DNA of 64,000 nucleotides from Nocardioides conyzicola (GTDB taxonomy: Bacteria; Actinomycetota; Actinomycetes; Propionibacteriales; Nocardioidaceae), in contig NZ_BAABKM010000002.1 in assembly GCF_039543825.1 (NCBI RefSeq), positions 310,001-374,000 on the forward strand, given 5' to 3'. Made by a program: the position numbers and the translations under genes. The notes beneath the pieces are model-generated. The model was given only the letters and a program-made list of their open reading frames with translations. It had not been told where the DNA came from and did no database searches. Shown piece by piece: positions 26,529-35,935 of the stretch (the stretch's first letter is position 1; each line of letters opens with the position of its first letter).

Positions 26529-28283
26529 TCAGCCGACGTACGTGATCGCCGTGGTGTCCGCGGCGAGCGGGATGACGCGCCGCCCGGCCGCCGAGAGGTT
26601 GACCAGCGCCTTCAGGTTGAAGCCGTAGCGCGGCTCGTCCACCGCAGGCGACCCGACCAGGCCGAGCAGCGAGCCCTCGACCGGCGGCGAGCTGGCCTCG
26701 GCGGCCGGCGATCCGTCGACCGACGCCGTTCGCAGCTGGACCACGGCCTTGGTCGCCGGGAACGGGCTGAGGATGTCCAGGTTGGTCGTGTTGCGCCAGG
26801 CGATGGCTCGCACGGGCAGGTCGCTGTCCGCGGCGCTGAAGATCGGCCGAGCCGGGGTCGCCCACAGCACCCGGCCTCTCCGGTTGTGGGCGATCCGGCT
26901 GACGACCAGCTCGTCGCCCGAGCCGCGGCGTACGACGGCCACCAGGCGGGTGCCGTCGCGGGAGACCACGAAGCTGTGGACCCGGGCGCCGGTCACCCCG
27001 TGCACGTCGAGCACGTGGCGCTTCCCGTCGACCACCCAGGAGACCTCGGCGCCCTGGGCGGTGCGGTCGATCAACCACATCCGGTCCGCGAAGTCCCACG
27101 CCGGCCGGAGCAGGTCGCGCGCCCCGGAGACCACGGTGGTGGCCGGGGTGTCGTCGGTGTCGCTGACCGGCCCCATCAGCACGCGGGACCCGTCGGCGGT
27201 GACCCCGGCGGCGGTGCTGGCCGTGAGGCTGACCCCCACGCTGCGCAGGCCCAGGTCGGTCGATCCCAGCGGCCCACTGACGGGGTCCAGGGTGCCGCCG
27301 GTCCCGGAGGAGAGGAGGCCGCCGCGCAGGCCGTAGAGCAGGGGGCTCGCCTGGAACCCGGCGGGGTCGTACTGGCTCCCCCCGTCCACGCGGTAGGCGC
27401 TGACGCCGCCCGGCAGCGGGATCGGGTCGCCGTTGATCGAGACGCGCAGCGCCTCGATGCGAGTGTCCTGGCGCAGGGTCCACGCCAGCTGCGCCATCAT
27501 CAGCTCGATCGACTCCGTCGACAGCTGACCCTCGTCGCCCTTCAGCGCGATGTCGGCGATGCCGTCGGAGATCGAGACGGACGGCGCGAGGGTGAGGCCG
27601 GGCGGCACGAAGCTCTTGACCACCCGGTCGAGCCCGTCGCTCGGCCCGAGGAGCAGGGCCTGGGTGAGGGTGCTCGCCAGCTGCTTGCCGCCGGGGACGT
27701 AGACGGGCTCCGGGACGAGCGTTCCCACCGTCGGGTCGAAGTAGTAGAGGGAGACCTGCCGGAAGCGCCGGGCGAACCAGGTCTCCGGCACGATGAGCGC
27801 GTCGGGCACCCCGTCGATGCGCCACTCCCCCTGCTCGAACGACATCGGGAAGCCGATGGTGCGTTGCGACTTCGGCAGCGCGCCCTGCCAGGCGCCCTGG
27901 GAGTCCAGCTGGTCGGGTTCGGCCAGCGTCACGGAGACCCCGGCCGCGGTCTCCGCCACGCGCGGGTAGCCGGCGTAGGTGACGGTCGAGTCGGGCGACC
28001 ACGCGGCAGCGGCGTCCTTGGTGAGGAACTCGCGGGCCGTGTTGGTCTGGATCGGCGTCGCCGTCATCGCGACCAGGAACCCGCGCACGATGTCGGCGCG
28101 GGTGTCGCCCTCCTGCGGCGGCCGGGGGTTGAAGTAGATCCCCTGCTCCACCGACGTGCCACCCCGGGACTGGGTCTCGACGACGGGGCCGGTGTCCGGC
28201 ATCGAGACGCAGCCGGCCAGCAGCGCGACGGCGGCCACGACCACCGTCACGAGCGAGGCCTGGCGCGCCCGGGCGCGGCTCAC
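26529..28283 (-). CDS. lpqB: Lipoprotein LpqB
   Basis: A 584-aa lipoprotein with signal MSRARARQASLVTVVVAAVA and lipobox LLAGC. A GerMN domain lies at about 60-330 (LASTLTQALLLGPSDGLDRVVKSFVPPG; region with IPLPGGVSAYRVDGG), followed by a beta-propeller-like domain. In mycobacteria LpqB binds the extracellular part of the MtrB kinase and tunes MtrA signalling, cell division and wall metabolism. The ATG overlaps the mtrB stop (ATGA), so kinase and lipoprotein are translationally coupled. Confidence 0.95.
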   Translation of the reverse strand: MSRARARQASLVTVVVAAVALLAGCVSMPDTGPVVETQSRGGTSVEQGIYFNPRPPQEGDTRADIVRGFLVAMTATPIQTNTAREFLTKDAAAAWSPDSTVTYAGYPRVAETAAGVSVTLAEPDQLDSQGAWQGALPKSQRTIGFPMSFEQGEWRIDGVPDALIVPETWFARRFRQVSLYYFDPTVGTLVPEPVYVPGGKQLASTLTQALLLGPSDGLDRVVKSFVPPGLTLAPSVSISDGIADIALKGDEGQLSTESIELMMAQLAWTLRQDTRIEALRVSINGDPIPLPGGVSAYRVDGGSQYDPAGFQASPLLYGLRGGLLSSGTGGTLDPVSGPLGSTDLGLRSVGVSLTASTAAGVTADGSRVLMGPVSDTDDTPATTVVSGARDLLRPAWDFADRMWLIDRTAQGAEVSWVVDGKRHVLDVHGVTGARVHSFVVSRDGTRLVAVVRRGSGDELVVSRIAHNRRGRVLWATPARPIFSAADSDLPVRAIAWRNTTNLDILSPFPATKAVVQLRTASVDGSPAAEASSPPVEGSLLGLVGSPAVDEPRYGFNLKALVNLSAAGRRVIPLAADTTAITYVG

Positions 28284-29911
28284 GAGACCGGCTCCGTCAC
28301 GTCGGCGGGCACGAGCGGCAGCGGACTGTGCCGGAGCACCGCGCCCGCGCGCCGGGGCAGGGTCAGCCGGAACTGGGCACCCTCGCCGGGCCGGCCCCAG
28401 GCCTGGAGCCAGCCCCCGTGCAGGTGGGTGTCCTCGAGGGCGATCGACAGGCCGAGGCCGGTGCCGCCGCTCGTCCGGGCGCGAGCCGGATCGGCCCGCC
28501 AGAAGCGGTTGAACACCATCGCGGCCTCACCGGGCGCCAGCCCGACGCCGTAGTCGCGGACCGCGATCGCGGCGGCGTGCTCGTCACCCTCGACCAGGAC
28601 CACGATGTCGCCGCCGGCCCGCTCGGTGCCGGTGTGGTCGATCGCGTTGGTGACCAGGTTGCGCACGACCCGCTCCACCCGGCGTACGTCGGCCTCCGCC
28701 AGGCAGGGGTGGTCGGGCGCCTGGACCACGACCTCGACGTTGCGCTGGCGAGCGAGCGGGCGGGTGGCGTCCACGATGCGGTGGGCGACGTCGACGAGGT
28801 TGATGTCGTCGAGGTCCAGGACGGCGGCGCCGGCGTCGAACCTGCTGATCTCGAGCAGGTCCGCCAGCAGCGTCTCGAACCGGTCCAGCTCGGTCTGGAG
28901 CAGCTCGGCCGACCGCGCCGTCGTGGCGTCGAAGTCGCCGCGCGCGTCGTGCAGGACGTCGCTCGCCATCCGCACGGTCGTCAGGGGGGTCCGCAGCTCG
29001 TGCGAGACGTCGGACACGAACCGCCGCTGCACCCGGCTGAGCTCCTCGAGCTGCCGGATCTGACGCTGCAGGTTGCTGGCCATCTGGTTGAACGACGTCG
29101 CCAACCGGGCCAGGTCGTCCTCGCCCGAGACCCGCAGCCGCTCCTGGAGGTGCCCGGCTGCGAGCCGCTCGGCCACCCGTCGCGCGAGCCGGATGGGGGT
29201 GACGACCTGGCGGGTCACCAGCCAGGTCATCCCGGCGACCAGCACGACGAGCAGCACGGCCGCGGTGAGCAGCGCGCGGGTCACCAGCGCCATCGTCTCC
29301 TCCTGCTCGTCGAGCGGGAAGAGGTAGTACAGCGTGTAGGTGTTGGCGTCGGCCGGCAGCAGCACCTGGGAGCCGACGACGATCCCCCGCGACGACGTGG
29401 TGGTTCCGTCGATGTCGGTGGTGTGGATCGTCGTGTAGGTCCAGGCCGTCGGCGCCTCGGCGTCGAAGTGCTCCTCCAGCGAGATCGGGACGCTGCTGGT
29501 GTCGAGCAGGGGGCTGGAGTTCACGCCGCCGTCGGCGATCCGTCCGCCCGGCCCGGTCGGTCCGGCCAGCACGACGTAGAAGCCTCGCGTGGCGCCGCGC
29601 CGGATGATCGGGTCGATCAGGTCCGCCTTCTGGCTGGCGACGTCGGCGTCGGTGCCGGGCACCGCCTCGAGGCGGTCCCGGGTCTCGGCGGTCTCGTCGT
29701 TGGCCTCGGCGACGACGGCGTCCACGCGGTGGTCGAGCAGGCCGTCCTGGATCTGCTGGAGCAGGTACCAGCCGACCACACCGATGACGGCCACGGAGAG
29801 CAGCACCGTGCTCGCGACGACCCGCGCCTGGATCGACCGGCGCCAGAAGGTCAGGGCCCGGCGTACCGGCTCCGGGAGCCAGCGCGACCCACGGGGGCGC
29901 AGGTGCAGCAT
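28280..29911 (-). CDS. mtrB: Sensor histidine kinase MtrB
   Basis: A 543-aa membrane kinase: transmembrane segments at about 30-52 and 212-235 enclose an extracytoplasmic sensor region; a HAMP domain (TRQVVTPIRLARRVAERLAA) follows; the H-box is SDVSHELRTPLTTVRM near residue 305; and the ATPase part has the N-box NLVTNAIDHT and G-boxes RDYGVGL and GGTGLGLSI. It autophosphorylates and passes phosphate to MtrA encoded 9 bp upstream. The gene order sahH-mtrA-mtrB-lpqB is the classical actinobacterial one; the tmk gene that M. tuberculosis has between sahH and mtrA is missing here. Confidence 0.97.
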   Translation of the reverse strand: MLHLRPRGSRWLPEPVRRALTFWRRSIQARVVASTVLLSVAVIGVVGWYLLQQIQDGLLDHRVDAVVAEANDETAETRDRLEAVPGTDADVASQKADLIDPIIRRGATRGFYVVLAGPTGPGGRIADGGVNSSPLLDTSSVPISLEEHFDAEAPTAWTYTTIHTTDIDGTTTSSRGIVVGSQVLLPADANTYTLYYLFPLDEQEETMALVTRALLTAAVLLVVLVAGMTWLVTRQVVTPIRLARRVAERLAAGHLQERLRVSGEDDLARLATSFNQMASNLQRQIRQLEELSRVQRRFVSDVSHELRTPLTTVRMASDVLHDARGDFDATTARSAELLQTELDRFETLLADLLEISRFDAGAAVLDLDDINLVDVAHRIVDATRPLARQRNVEVVVQAPDHPCLAEADVRRVERVVRNLVTNAIDHTGTERAGGDIVVLVEGDEHAAAIAVRDYGVGLAPGEAAMVFNRFWRADPARARTSGGTGLGLSIALEDTHLHGGWLQAWGRPGEGAQFRLTLPRRAGAVLRHSPLPLVPADVTEPVS

Positions 29912-29920
29912 CGCCGAGCC

Positions 29921-30655
29921 TTACGCCGTCCCGGCCTTGTAACCGACGCCCCGCACGGTGACGACGATCTCGGGGCTCTCGGGGTCGTGCTCGACCTTGG
30001 AGCGCAGCCGCTGCACGTGCACGTTGACCAGGCGGGTGTCGGCGGCGTGCCGGTAGCCCCACACCTGCTCGAGGAGGACCTCGCGGGTGAAGACCTGCCA
30101 GGGCTTGCGGGCGAGGCAGACGAGCAGGTCGAACTCGAGCGGGGTGAGGCTGATCGGGACGCCCGCACGCGAGACCGCGTGGCCGGCGACGTCGATCGAC
30201 AGGTCGCCGATGGTGAGGTTCTCCTGCGCCGGCGTGTCGAACCGCCGGATCCGCGCCCGGATCCGGGCGACGAGCTCCTTGGGCTTGAACGGCTTCACGA
30301 CGTAGTCGTCGGCGCCGGACTCGAGGCCGACGACGACGTCGACGGTGTCGCCCTTGGCCGTCAGCATCACGATCGGGACGCCGGACTCGGCGCGGATCTC
30401 CTTGCAGACGTCGATGCCGTCCTTGCCGGGCAGCATCAGGTCGAGCAGCACCAGGTCGGGCTTGTAGCTGCGGAACGCCTCGACCGCCTCGTCACCGCGC
30501 GTGACCATCCGGCTCTCGAAGCCCTCCTGCCGGAGGACGATCGTGAGCATCTCGGCGAGGGAGGCGTCGTCGTCGACGACCAGGATCCGGCCCTTGGTGT
30601 TCTGGTCGTTCGGTGGGCCGGAGGGCGCTCCGGCGGGCTCGCTCATATCTTCCAT
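29921..30655 (-). CDS. mtrA: Response regulator MtrA
   Basis: A 244-aa OmpR-family regulator. The receiver has VVDDDASLAEML, phosphoacceptor Asp72 in LVLLDLMLPG, and VMLTAKGDTVDV. The winged-helix DNA-binding part includes SLTPLEFDLLVCLARKPWQV, FTREVLLEQVWGYRHAADTR and VRGVGYKAG. MtrA controls cell-wall hydrolases, replication and division genes in actinobacteria. Compared with mycobacterial MtrA it has a longer disordered N-terminus; ATG 30646 (MSEPAG) is an alternative start. A cell-wall amidase and an LCP gene further along this window share an upstream 19-mer that could be one of its sites. Confidence 0.96.
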   Translation of the reverse strand: MEDMSEPAGAPSGPPNDQNTKGRILVVDDDASLAEMLTIVLRQEGFESRMVTRGDEAVEAFRSYKPDLVLLDLMLPGKDGIDVCKEIRAESGVPIVMLTAKGDTVDVVVGLESGADDYVVKPFKPKELVARIRARIRRFDTPAQENLTIGDLSIDVAGHAVSRAGVPISLTPLEFDLLVCLARKPWQVFTREVLLEQVWGYRHAADTRLVNVHVQRLRSKVEHDPESPEIVVTVRGVGYKAGTA

Positions 30656-30680
30656 ACTGCCAGCCCGCCCGAGCGCGATC

Positions 30681-32111
<1,431 letters not shown>

Positions 32112-32225
32112 GTGTCTGCTCCTGGGGTCTGGCGAGGGGTTGCTACCGGGAATCCGAGGTTAGAACGCGTCGCACCCAACCGAAGAATCCTCGATGCCTC
32201 CGCTATCGCAGACCTCCGGCGGGCT

Positions 32226-32273
32226 GGTCGGCTTGGCGGTCTGCTCGGGTCGACCGTCGTGGTCACCGCTGCA
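32226..32273 (+). repeat. 48-bp repeat, left copy of an inverted pair
   Basis: Begins GGTCGGCTTGGCGGTC and ends GTGGTCACCGCTGCA. It matches the reverse complement of 34820-34867 at 46 of 48 positions (two C/T differences). Weaker similarity (GGCGGAC) continues about 15 bp further inward or outward. The copy sits between the upstream region of ahcY and the 3' end of the DUF222-HNH gene. Confidence 0.85.
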
Positions 32274-32331
32274 AGAGGACGCCGGCGGACGTGACTGTGA
32301 CCCCACGGGCCGGTGGCCGGTGGGGTGGGGG

Positions 32332-33591
32332 TCAGTGGGTTCGTCGGCGTTTGTGGGTGAGGTCGTTGGTATAGGTGCGGCCCATCGGTGAGGTCCACAC
32401 GAAGGTGGTGAGGGTGGGTCGGGTGTAGGTCCAGTAGCCGTGGGTCTTGAGGCGGTGGTGCAGCCGGCACAGCGGTGCGAGGTTCGACGACGTCGTCGGT
32501 CCGAGTGGCCATGGCTGGATGTGGTCGAGGTCGCAGGTCCTCGCGGACTTGCCGCAGCCGGGGAACACGCAGGTGGGGCAGGTCAGGATGACCTGCTCAC
32601 GCATCCGTGCGGTGGGCGCGTAGGAATCGGCGGTCAGCTCCACGGCCAGGTCGAGGACCGGGCGGATGCTGACGCGGGTGTTGCCCTTCTGGCACCACTC
32701 CGCGAGCTGCTCGACGGTGATCGTCGAGCCGGTCGACGAGGCACCCTCGACACCGACGATGCCGTGCGGGGCGCGGGTGTCGTGGTGGGTGTAGATCACC
32801 AGCTCCCGCTCACCGGAGCCGTCAGCGAACAGCCCGAGCGCCATGGCGCGACGCGCATCGAGGTCCAGGGTGGGGTGCTCGTCGAGGAGGGCGTGAGCCT
32901 TCGCCTTGATCGCGGCTTCCAGGGCGAGCGCGTCGTCGAGGTCGAGGAGTCCTTCGATCGGGACGTAGCCGTGGTTGTGCTTGGCGTCGTCGAGCCCGAC
33001 CCGCAGGAAGGGGCCAGTGCTCGCGCGCTCGTCTTCCTCGTTGTCGGCGTCGGCCTCCTTGGCCGCGGCGTTGGCAACGCGTTCGATCTCGGCGAACGAG
33101 CAGGTGTGCGCGATGGGCGCCAGGATCGTGTCGACCTGCGCGGCTGCCTGGGGTGGCAGCGCGATGGTGTGCTCGGCGACCCGGCGGGCCTTCCACACCT
33201 GCACCTCACCGGCCATGACGCGGTCCCACAGACGAGGGAGGCGGTGCTTGGTCTCGATCGCGGATCCGATGAGCTTGCGCCCACCGGTCGAGGTCGTGCC
33301 GACGGCGACCGCGAACTCGGTGATCGCGAACTCCGACACCGTCGGTGCGCCGTACCCCGCGACCTCGAGCGGTCGGTCGCCGAACAGCACGTTCGCCTCG
33401 AACAGGGGGTGGTCGGCGAGAGCAGGGGCGTCGTCGCCGGGGTGCGCTTCGCCCCATGCGGCGGCGAGCTCGAACTCGTGGGCTTCGGCGAGGACCTTCG
33501 CGCGGTGGGTGACCTCGGTGGCAGCCAGCAGCGCCTCGTCGCGGGACCGAGGTCCGGCTTCGAGAGTGCTGCGGCGCTTCCGAGTGGGCAT
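32332..33591 (-). CDS. DUF222 domain HNH endonuclease (13E12-repeat family)
   Basis: A 419-aa protein starting at ATG 33591 (MPTRKRRSTLEAG). The DUF222 region covers about 20-300 (RRVAEHTIALPPQAAAQVD; EGLLDLDDALALEAAIKAKA), and the C-terminal HNH nuclease has CVFPGCGKSARTCDLDHIQP (first Cys pair and catalytic His) and NLAPLCRLHHRLKTHG (second metal-binding group). Actinobacteria often carry many copies of this family; in mycobacteria they are the 13E12 repeat genes, some of them LexA-controlled. Here a near-perfect SOS box lies 18 bp upstream of the ATG. The gene sits inside a 2.6 kb block bounded by a 48-bp inverted repeat. Its biological role is unknown; DNA-damage-linked mobility or recombination is plausible. 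Confidence 0.9.
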   Translation of the reverse strand: MPTRKRRSTLEAGPRSRDEALLAATEVTHRAKVLAEAHEFELAAAWGEAHPGDDAPALADHPLFEANVLFGDRPLEVAGYGAPTVSEFAITEFAVAVGTTSTGGRKLIGSAIETKHRLPRLWDRVMAGEVQVWKARRVAEHTIALPPQAAAQVDTILAPIAHTCSFAEIERVANAAAKEADADNEEDERASTGPFLRVGLDDAKHNHGYVPIEGLLDLDDALALEAAIKAKAHALLDEHPTLDLDARRAMALGLFADGSGERELVIYTHHDTRAPHGIVGVEGASSTGSTITVEQLAEWCQKGNTRVSIRPVLDLAVELTADSYAPTARMREQVILTCPTCVFPGCGKSARTCDLDHIQPWPLGPTTSSNLAPLCRLHHRLKTHGYWTYTRPTLTTFVWTSPMGRTYTNDLTHKRRRTH

Positions 33592-33598
33592 ATGGCAC

Positions 33599-33604
33599 AC
33601 TATC
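33599..33604 (-). promoter_or_regulatory. -10-like GATAGT for the DUF222-HNH gene
   Basis: On the minus strand GATAGT is 7 nt before ATG 33591; the overlapping TAGTGT would be 5 nt before it. The SOS box begins six bases further upstream. Confidence 0.35.
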
Positions 33605-33609
33605 ACGAT

Positions 33610-33625
33610 TCGAACGTATGTTCTA
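33610..33625. promoter_or_regulatory. LexA-type SOS box
   Basis: TCGAACGTATGTTCTA. The actinobacterial LexA consensus is TCGAAC-N4-GTTCGA, so 11 of the 12 conserved bases match. It lies 19-34 bases upstream of the DUF222-HNH start codon, next to the putative -10 box, where bound LexA would block transcription until DNA damage. Confidence 0.75.
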
Positions 33626-33742
33626 CTCCATTTCGACCTCGCGCAGTTGCCTGTGGAGCGAGTCGTCGGCAGCGCAGCGCGTTATCAACGGCATGAGCGG
33701 ATGCTTGGGTTGCTCTTGAGCGGCGTGCGCCATCATTGCTCG

Positions 33743-34321
33743 GTGACGACGACACCGACGCTGGATGAGCTGATCACCCTGCTCGTCCGCGGCGCATCAG
33801 AGGAGCTCTGCTTCTCAGGCGTTAACCACGAACTCCGGGAGGACGGCACGTGGCGAAGGTCGCGAGTCTGGCGTCAGAACAGGTTGGCCAGGATCGAGGA
33901 CCTGTCCGGAGACAGCACCCTGATCGCCGGCGACCGAACCTATTGGCGCAAGTGGCCGTCAGACCCGACGTTCGTGGCGCTTGAGCGGCCCGCTGACCAC
34001 GACACGTTCGACCTCGGCTCCTGGACGATGCTCGACCCCGACGAATATTGGCGAGACTGGTTGACCCAGGATGCCGAGGCCGTCCTGACTTCTCTGCGTC
34101 AGGTGACCTACGAGGGCCGTGACGCCCTGCAGTTCGTGGCGCCCGAGGTCAAAGGCGGTATGCCCACATTGACCGTTGATGTCGAGCTCGGCCTTGAAGT
34201 ACGAGCCAAGCGGGCCGACGTCGGCGTGTTCCACTGCTGGACCGATCTCCGCACCGACGAGTCGATGAACGACGACCTCTTCCTGCATACGGCGCCGTTG
34301 TCCAGCAACCTGGGCTCCTGA
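33743..34321 (+). CDS. Hypothetical protein (192 aa)
   Basis: Chosen from GTG 33743 (MTTTPTLDELITLLVRGASE); an in-frame ATG at 33701 would add 14 residues. No signal peptide or membrane segment. The protein looks globular with many Trp, Arg and Asp residues (WRRSRVWRQNRLARIEDLSGD; WTMLDPDEYWRDWL; REVTYEG-like strand and GGMPTLTVDVELGLEVRAKR). The alternating strands suggest a LolA/sterol-barrel-like sheet, but this is weak. Local GC is lower than in the flanking housekeeping genes. It is convergent with the 102-aa gene and shares the inverted-repeat-bounded block with the DUF222-HNH gene. No family is recognised. Confidence 0.65.
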   Translation: MTTTPTLDELITLLVRGASEELCFSGVNHELREDGTWRRSRVWRQNRLARIEDLSGDSTLIAGDRTYWRKWPSDPTFVALERPADHDTFDLGSWTMLDPDEYWRDWLTQDAEAVLTSLRQVTYEGRDALQFVAPEVKGGMPTLTVDVELGLEVRAKRADVGVFHCWTDLRTDESMNDDLFLHTAPLSSNLGS

Positions 34322-34388
34322 GCAGGCGCCTCAGCACGTCGCGCTCATCGGCACGACCGAGCGCACGCCACGCGGAAGAAGCAGATGG

Positions 34389-34697
34389 TCAGGGCTCCGG
34401 CTCCCAGCGCATGAACACCCAGTGCTCACCGGGCAGCAGGTCGCGGGTCGCGTTGGGGACCGCTCTGAACCTCACAGACACGCCGGGAGGAAAGTCGGCG
34501 ATGCAGTAGGTCTCGGCCGAGGACACGCACTCCGCCTGCACCTCGCCGACCTCGCCCTCGTACAGGAACCGGGCCTCGACGGCTCCTTGCTCCGAGGAGC
34601 CTTGGTGCGACACGGCCACCGCCCGAAGGTCGCTGGTGACCTGCTCCCACAGAGCCCGCATCATCGACAACATCACGTCGGTACTCATGTCGGCCAC
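34389..34697 (-). CDS. Hypothetical protein (102 aa)
   Basis: A small acidic protein, start GTG 34697 or ATG 34688 (MSTDVMLSMMRALWEQVTSD). It has a helical first part and a beta-rich second part (ARFLYEGEVGEVQAECVSSA; PGVSVRFRAV), ending in GEHWVFMRWEPEP. No membrane segment or known motif. Size, acidity and position opposite another orphan gene would suit an immunity or antitoxin-like protein, but nothing in the sequence proves it. It lies just inside the right copy of the 48-bp inverted repeat. Confidence 0.55.
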   Translation of the reverse strand: MADMSTDVMLSMMRALWEQVTSDLRAVAVSHQGSSEQGAVEARFLYEGEVGEVQAECVSSAETYCIADFPPGVSVRFRAVPNATRDLLPGEHWVFMRWEPEP

Positions 34698-34819
34698 GGA
34701 CGGAGTATCGCCCGCTCATCGGCCATGTGAGTGCGTCTTCGCTCGTTGCAGAAGCGGCAGCGGACGCGCTCACGGCAGCTGCGGCTGTCGGTGCGGTGCG
34801 CAGGAGTCCGCCGTACTTC

Positions 34820-34867
34820 TGCGGCGGTGACCACGACGGTCGACCCGAGCGGACCGCCAAGCCGACC
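34820..34867 (-). repeat. 48-bp repeat, right copy of an inverted pair
   Basis: The reverse complement of this stretch matches 32226-32273 at 46 of 48 bases. It lies in the 278-bp gap between the 102-aa gene and the DUF808 gene. The two copies enclose 2.64 kb. Ten bases of it (CGGTGACCAC) recur about 70 bp to the right. Confidence 0.85.
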
Positions 34868-34975
34868 GGGGCTGGAAATCGCCCGTGGTGCCACAGCGGG
34901 CGGTGACCACCCTTTCCGTCTGTCGCGTCGCCGACAGCGATCACAGCGCGCCGCGGCGCTGGCGACACCGAGCGA

Positions 34976-35923
34976 TCAGTGAGCGACGGCGGCCTTCTTG
35001 CGGCGCGGGATGACGTGCAGGACGCCGAGGACCACGGCGCCGACGACCAGGCCGAAGACGGCCGAGAGCAGCGTGTTGGTGAGCCAGCCGGCGATGCTGC
35101 CGAGGGTGCCGCCGACGGCGTGGTGGACCTCGTGCTCGAGGTGGTGGACGAGGTCGTACGGCGCGTGCCAGCCGAGGTCGTCGAGCCCGACGATCTCGAT
35201 GTGGCCACCGACCCAGAGCATGGCGGCGATCCCGACGACGGAGATCGTGGAGAGGAGCTTGGGAGTGCCGACGAGGAGGCCGTGGCCGATCTTGCCGGCG
35301 AAGCCCGTCGAGCGCTCGGTGAGGGCGAGCCCGATGTCGTCGAGCTTCACGATGATCGCGACCACGCCGTACACCGCGACGGTGATCGCGATCGCGACGA
35401 CGACGAGGATCAGCAGCCGGTTGAGGAACGGCTCGTCGGCCACCTCGTTGAGCGCGATCACCATGATCTCGGCGGACAGGATCAGGTCGGTGCGGATGGC
35501 GCCCGAGACCATGGCCTTCTCGGCGTCCGCGCCGACGACGCCCGCCGGCACGGCCTCGTGCTCGTGGCCGCGCAGCCGGCCCCAGACCTTCTCGAAGCCC
35601 TCGTAGCACAGGTAGGCGCCACCGACCATCAGGATCGGCGTCAGCAGCCCGGGCAGGAACTGGCTGAGCAGCAGCGCGATCGGCAGGATGATCACGAGCT
35701 TGTTGCGCAGCGAGCCGATGGTGATCCGCTTGATCATCGGGAGCTCGCGGTCGGCGGTCACACCGTGGACGTACTGCGGGGTCACCGCCGTGTCGTCGAC
35801 GACCACACCGGCGGCCTTGGTGGTCGCCCGCCCGGCGGCCGCACCGACGTCGTCGACCGACGCGGCGGCCATCTTGGCGAGGGCGGCCACGTCGTCGAGC
35901 AGTGCGAAGAGCCCTCCAGCCAT
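34976..35923 (-). CDS. DUF808 (YedI-like) membrane protein
   Basis: A 315-aa inner-membrane protein of the DUF808 family. It opens MAGGLFALLDDVAALAKMAA and carries the family stretches DDTAVTPQYVHGVTADRELPMI and KRITIGSLRNKLVIILPIAL, followed by about seven hydrophobic segments (for instance FLPGLLTPILMVGGAYLCYE; LLILVVVAIAITVAVYGVVA). Members are widespread but functionally uncharacterised. A TAGCGT hexamer lies 6 nt before the ATG. Confidence 0.92.
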   Translation of the reverse strand: MAGGLFALLDDVAALAKMAAASVDDVGAAAGRATTKAAGVVVDDTAVTPQYVHGVTADRELPMIKRITIGSLRNKLVIILPIALLLSQFLPGLLTPILMVGGAYLCYEGFEKVWGRLRGHEHEAVPAGVVGADAEKAMVSGAIRTDLILSAEIMVIALNEVADEPFLNRLLILVVVAIAITVAVYGVVAIIVKLDDIGLALTERSTGFAGKIGHGLLVGTPKLLSTISVVGIAAMLWVGGHIEIVGLDDLGWHAPYDLVHHLEHEVHHAVGGTLGSIAGWLTNTLLSAVFGLVVGAVVLGVLHVIPRRKKAAVAH

Positions 35924-35929
35924 GCGGGA

Positions 35930-35935
35930 ACGCTA
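35930..35935 (-). promoter_or_regulatory. -10 hexamer TAGCGT, leaderless-type promoter of the DUF808 gene
   Basis: On the minus strand TAGCGT-TCCCGC-ATG, with a 6 nt gap to the start at 35923. It falls within the stop region of the upstream acyltransferase gene. Confidence 0.45.

Noticed and set aside
32112..32200. S-adenosylhomocysteine riboswitch upstream of ahcY
   Set aside because: The short leader lacks the conserved GAGG...GCTGC core and pseudoknot partner of known SAH riboswitches; only a ribosome site and a weak TAACCT box are seen.
34426..35208. 260-codon minus-strand frame across the gap before DUF808
   Set aside because: It runs through DUF808 in another frame and through the repeat copy; only the 102-aa frame has protein-like composition.
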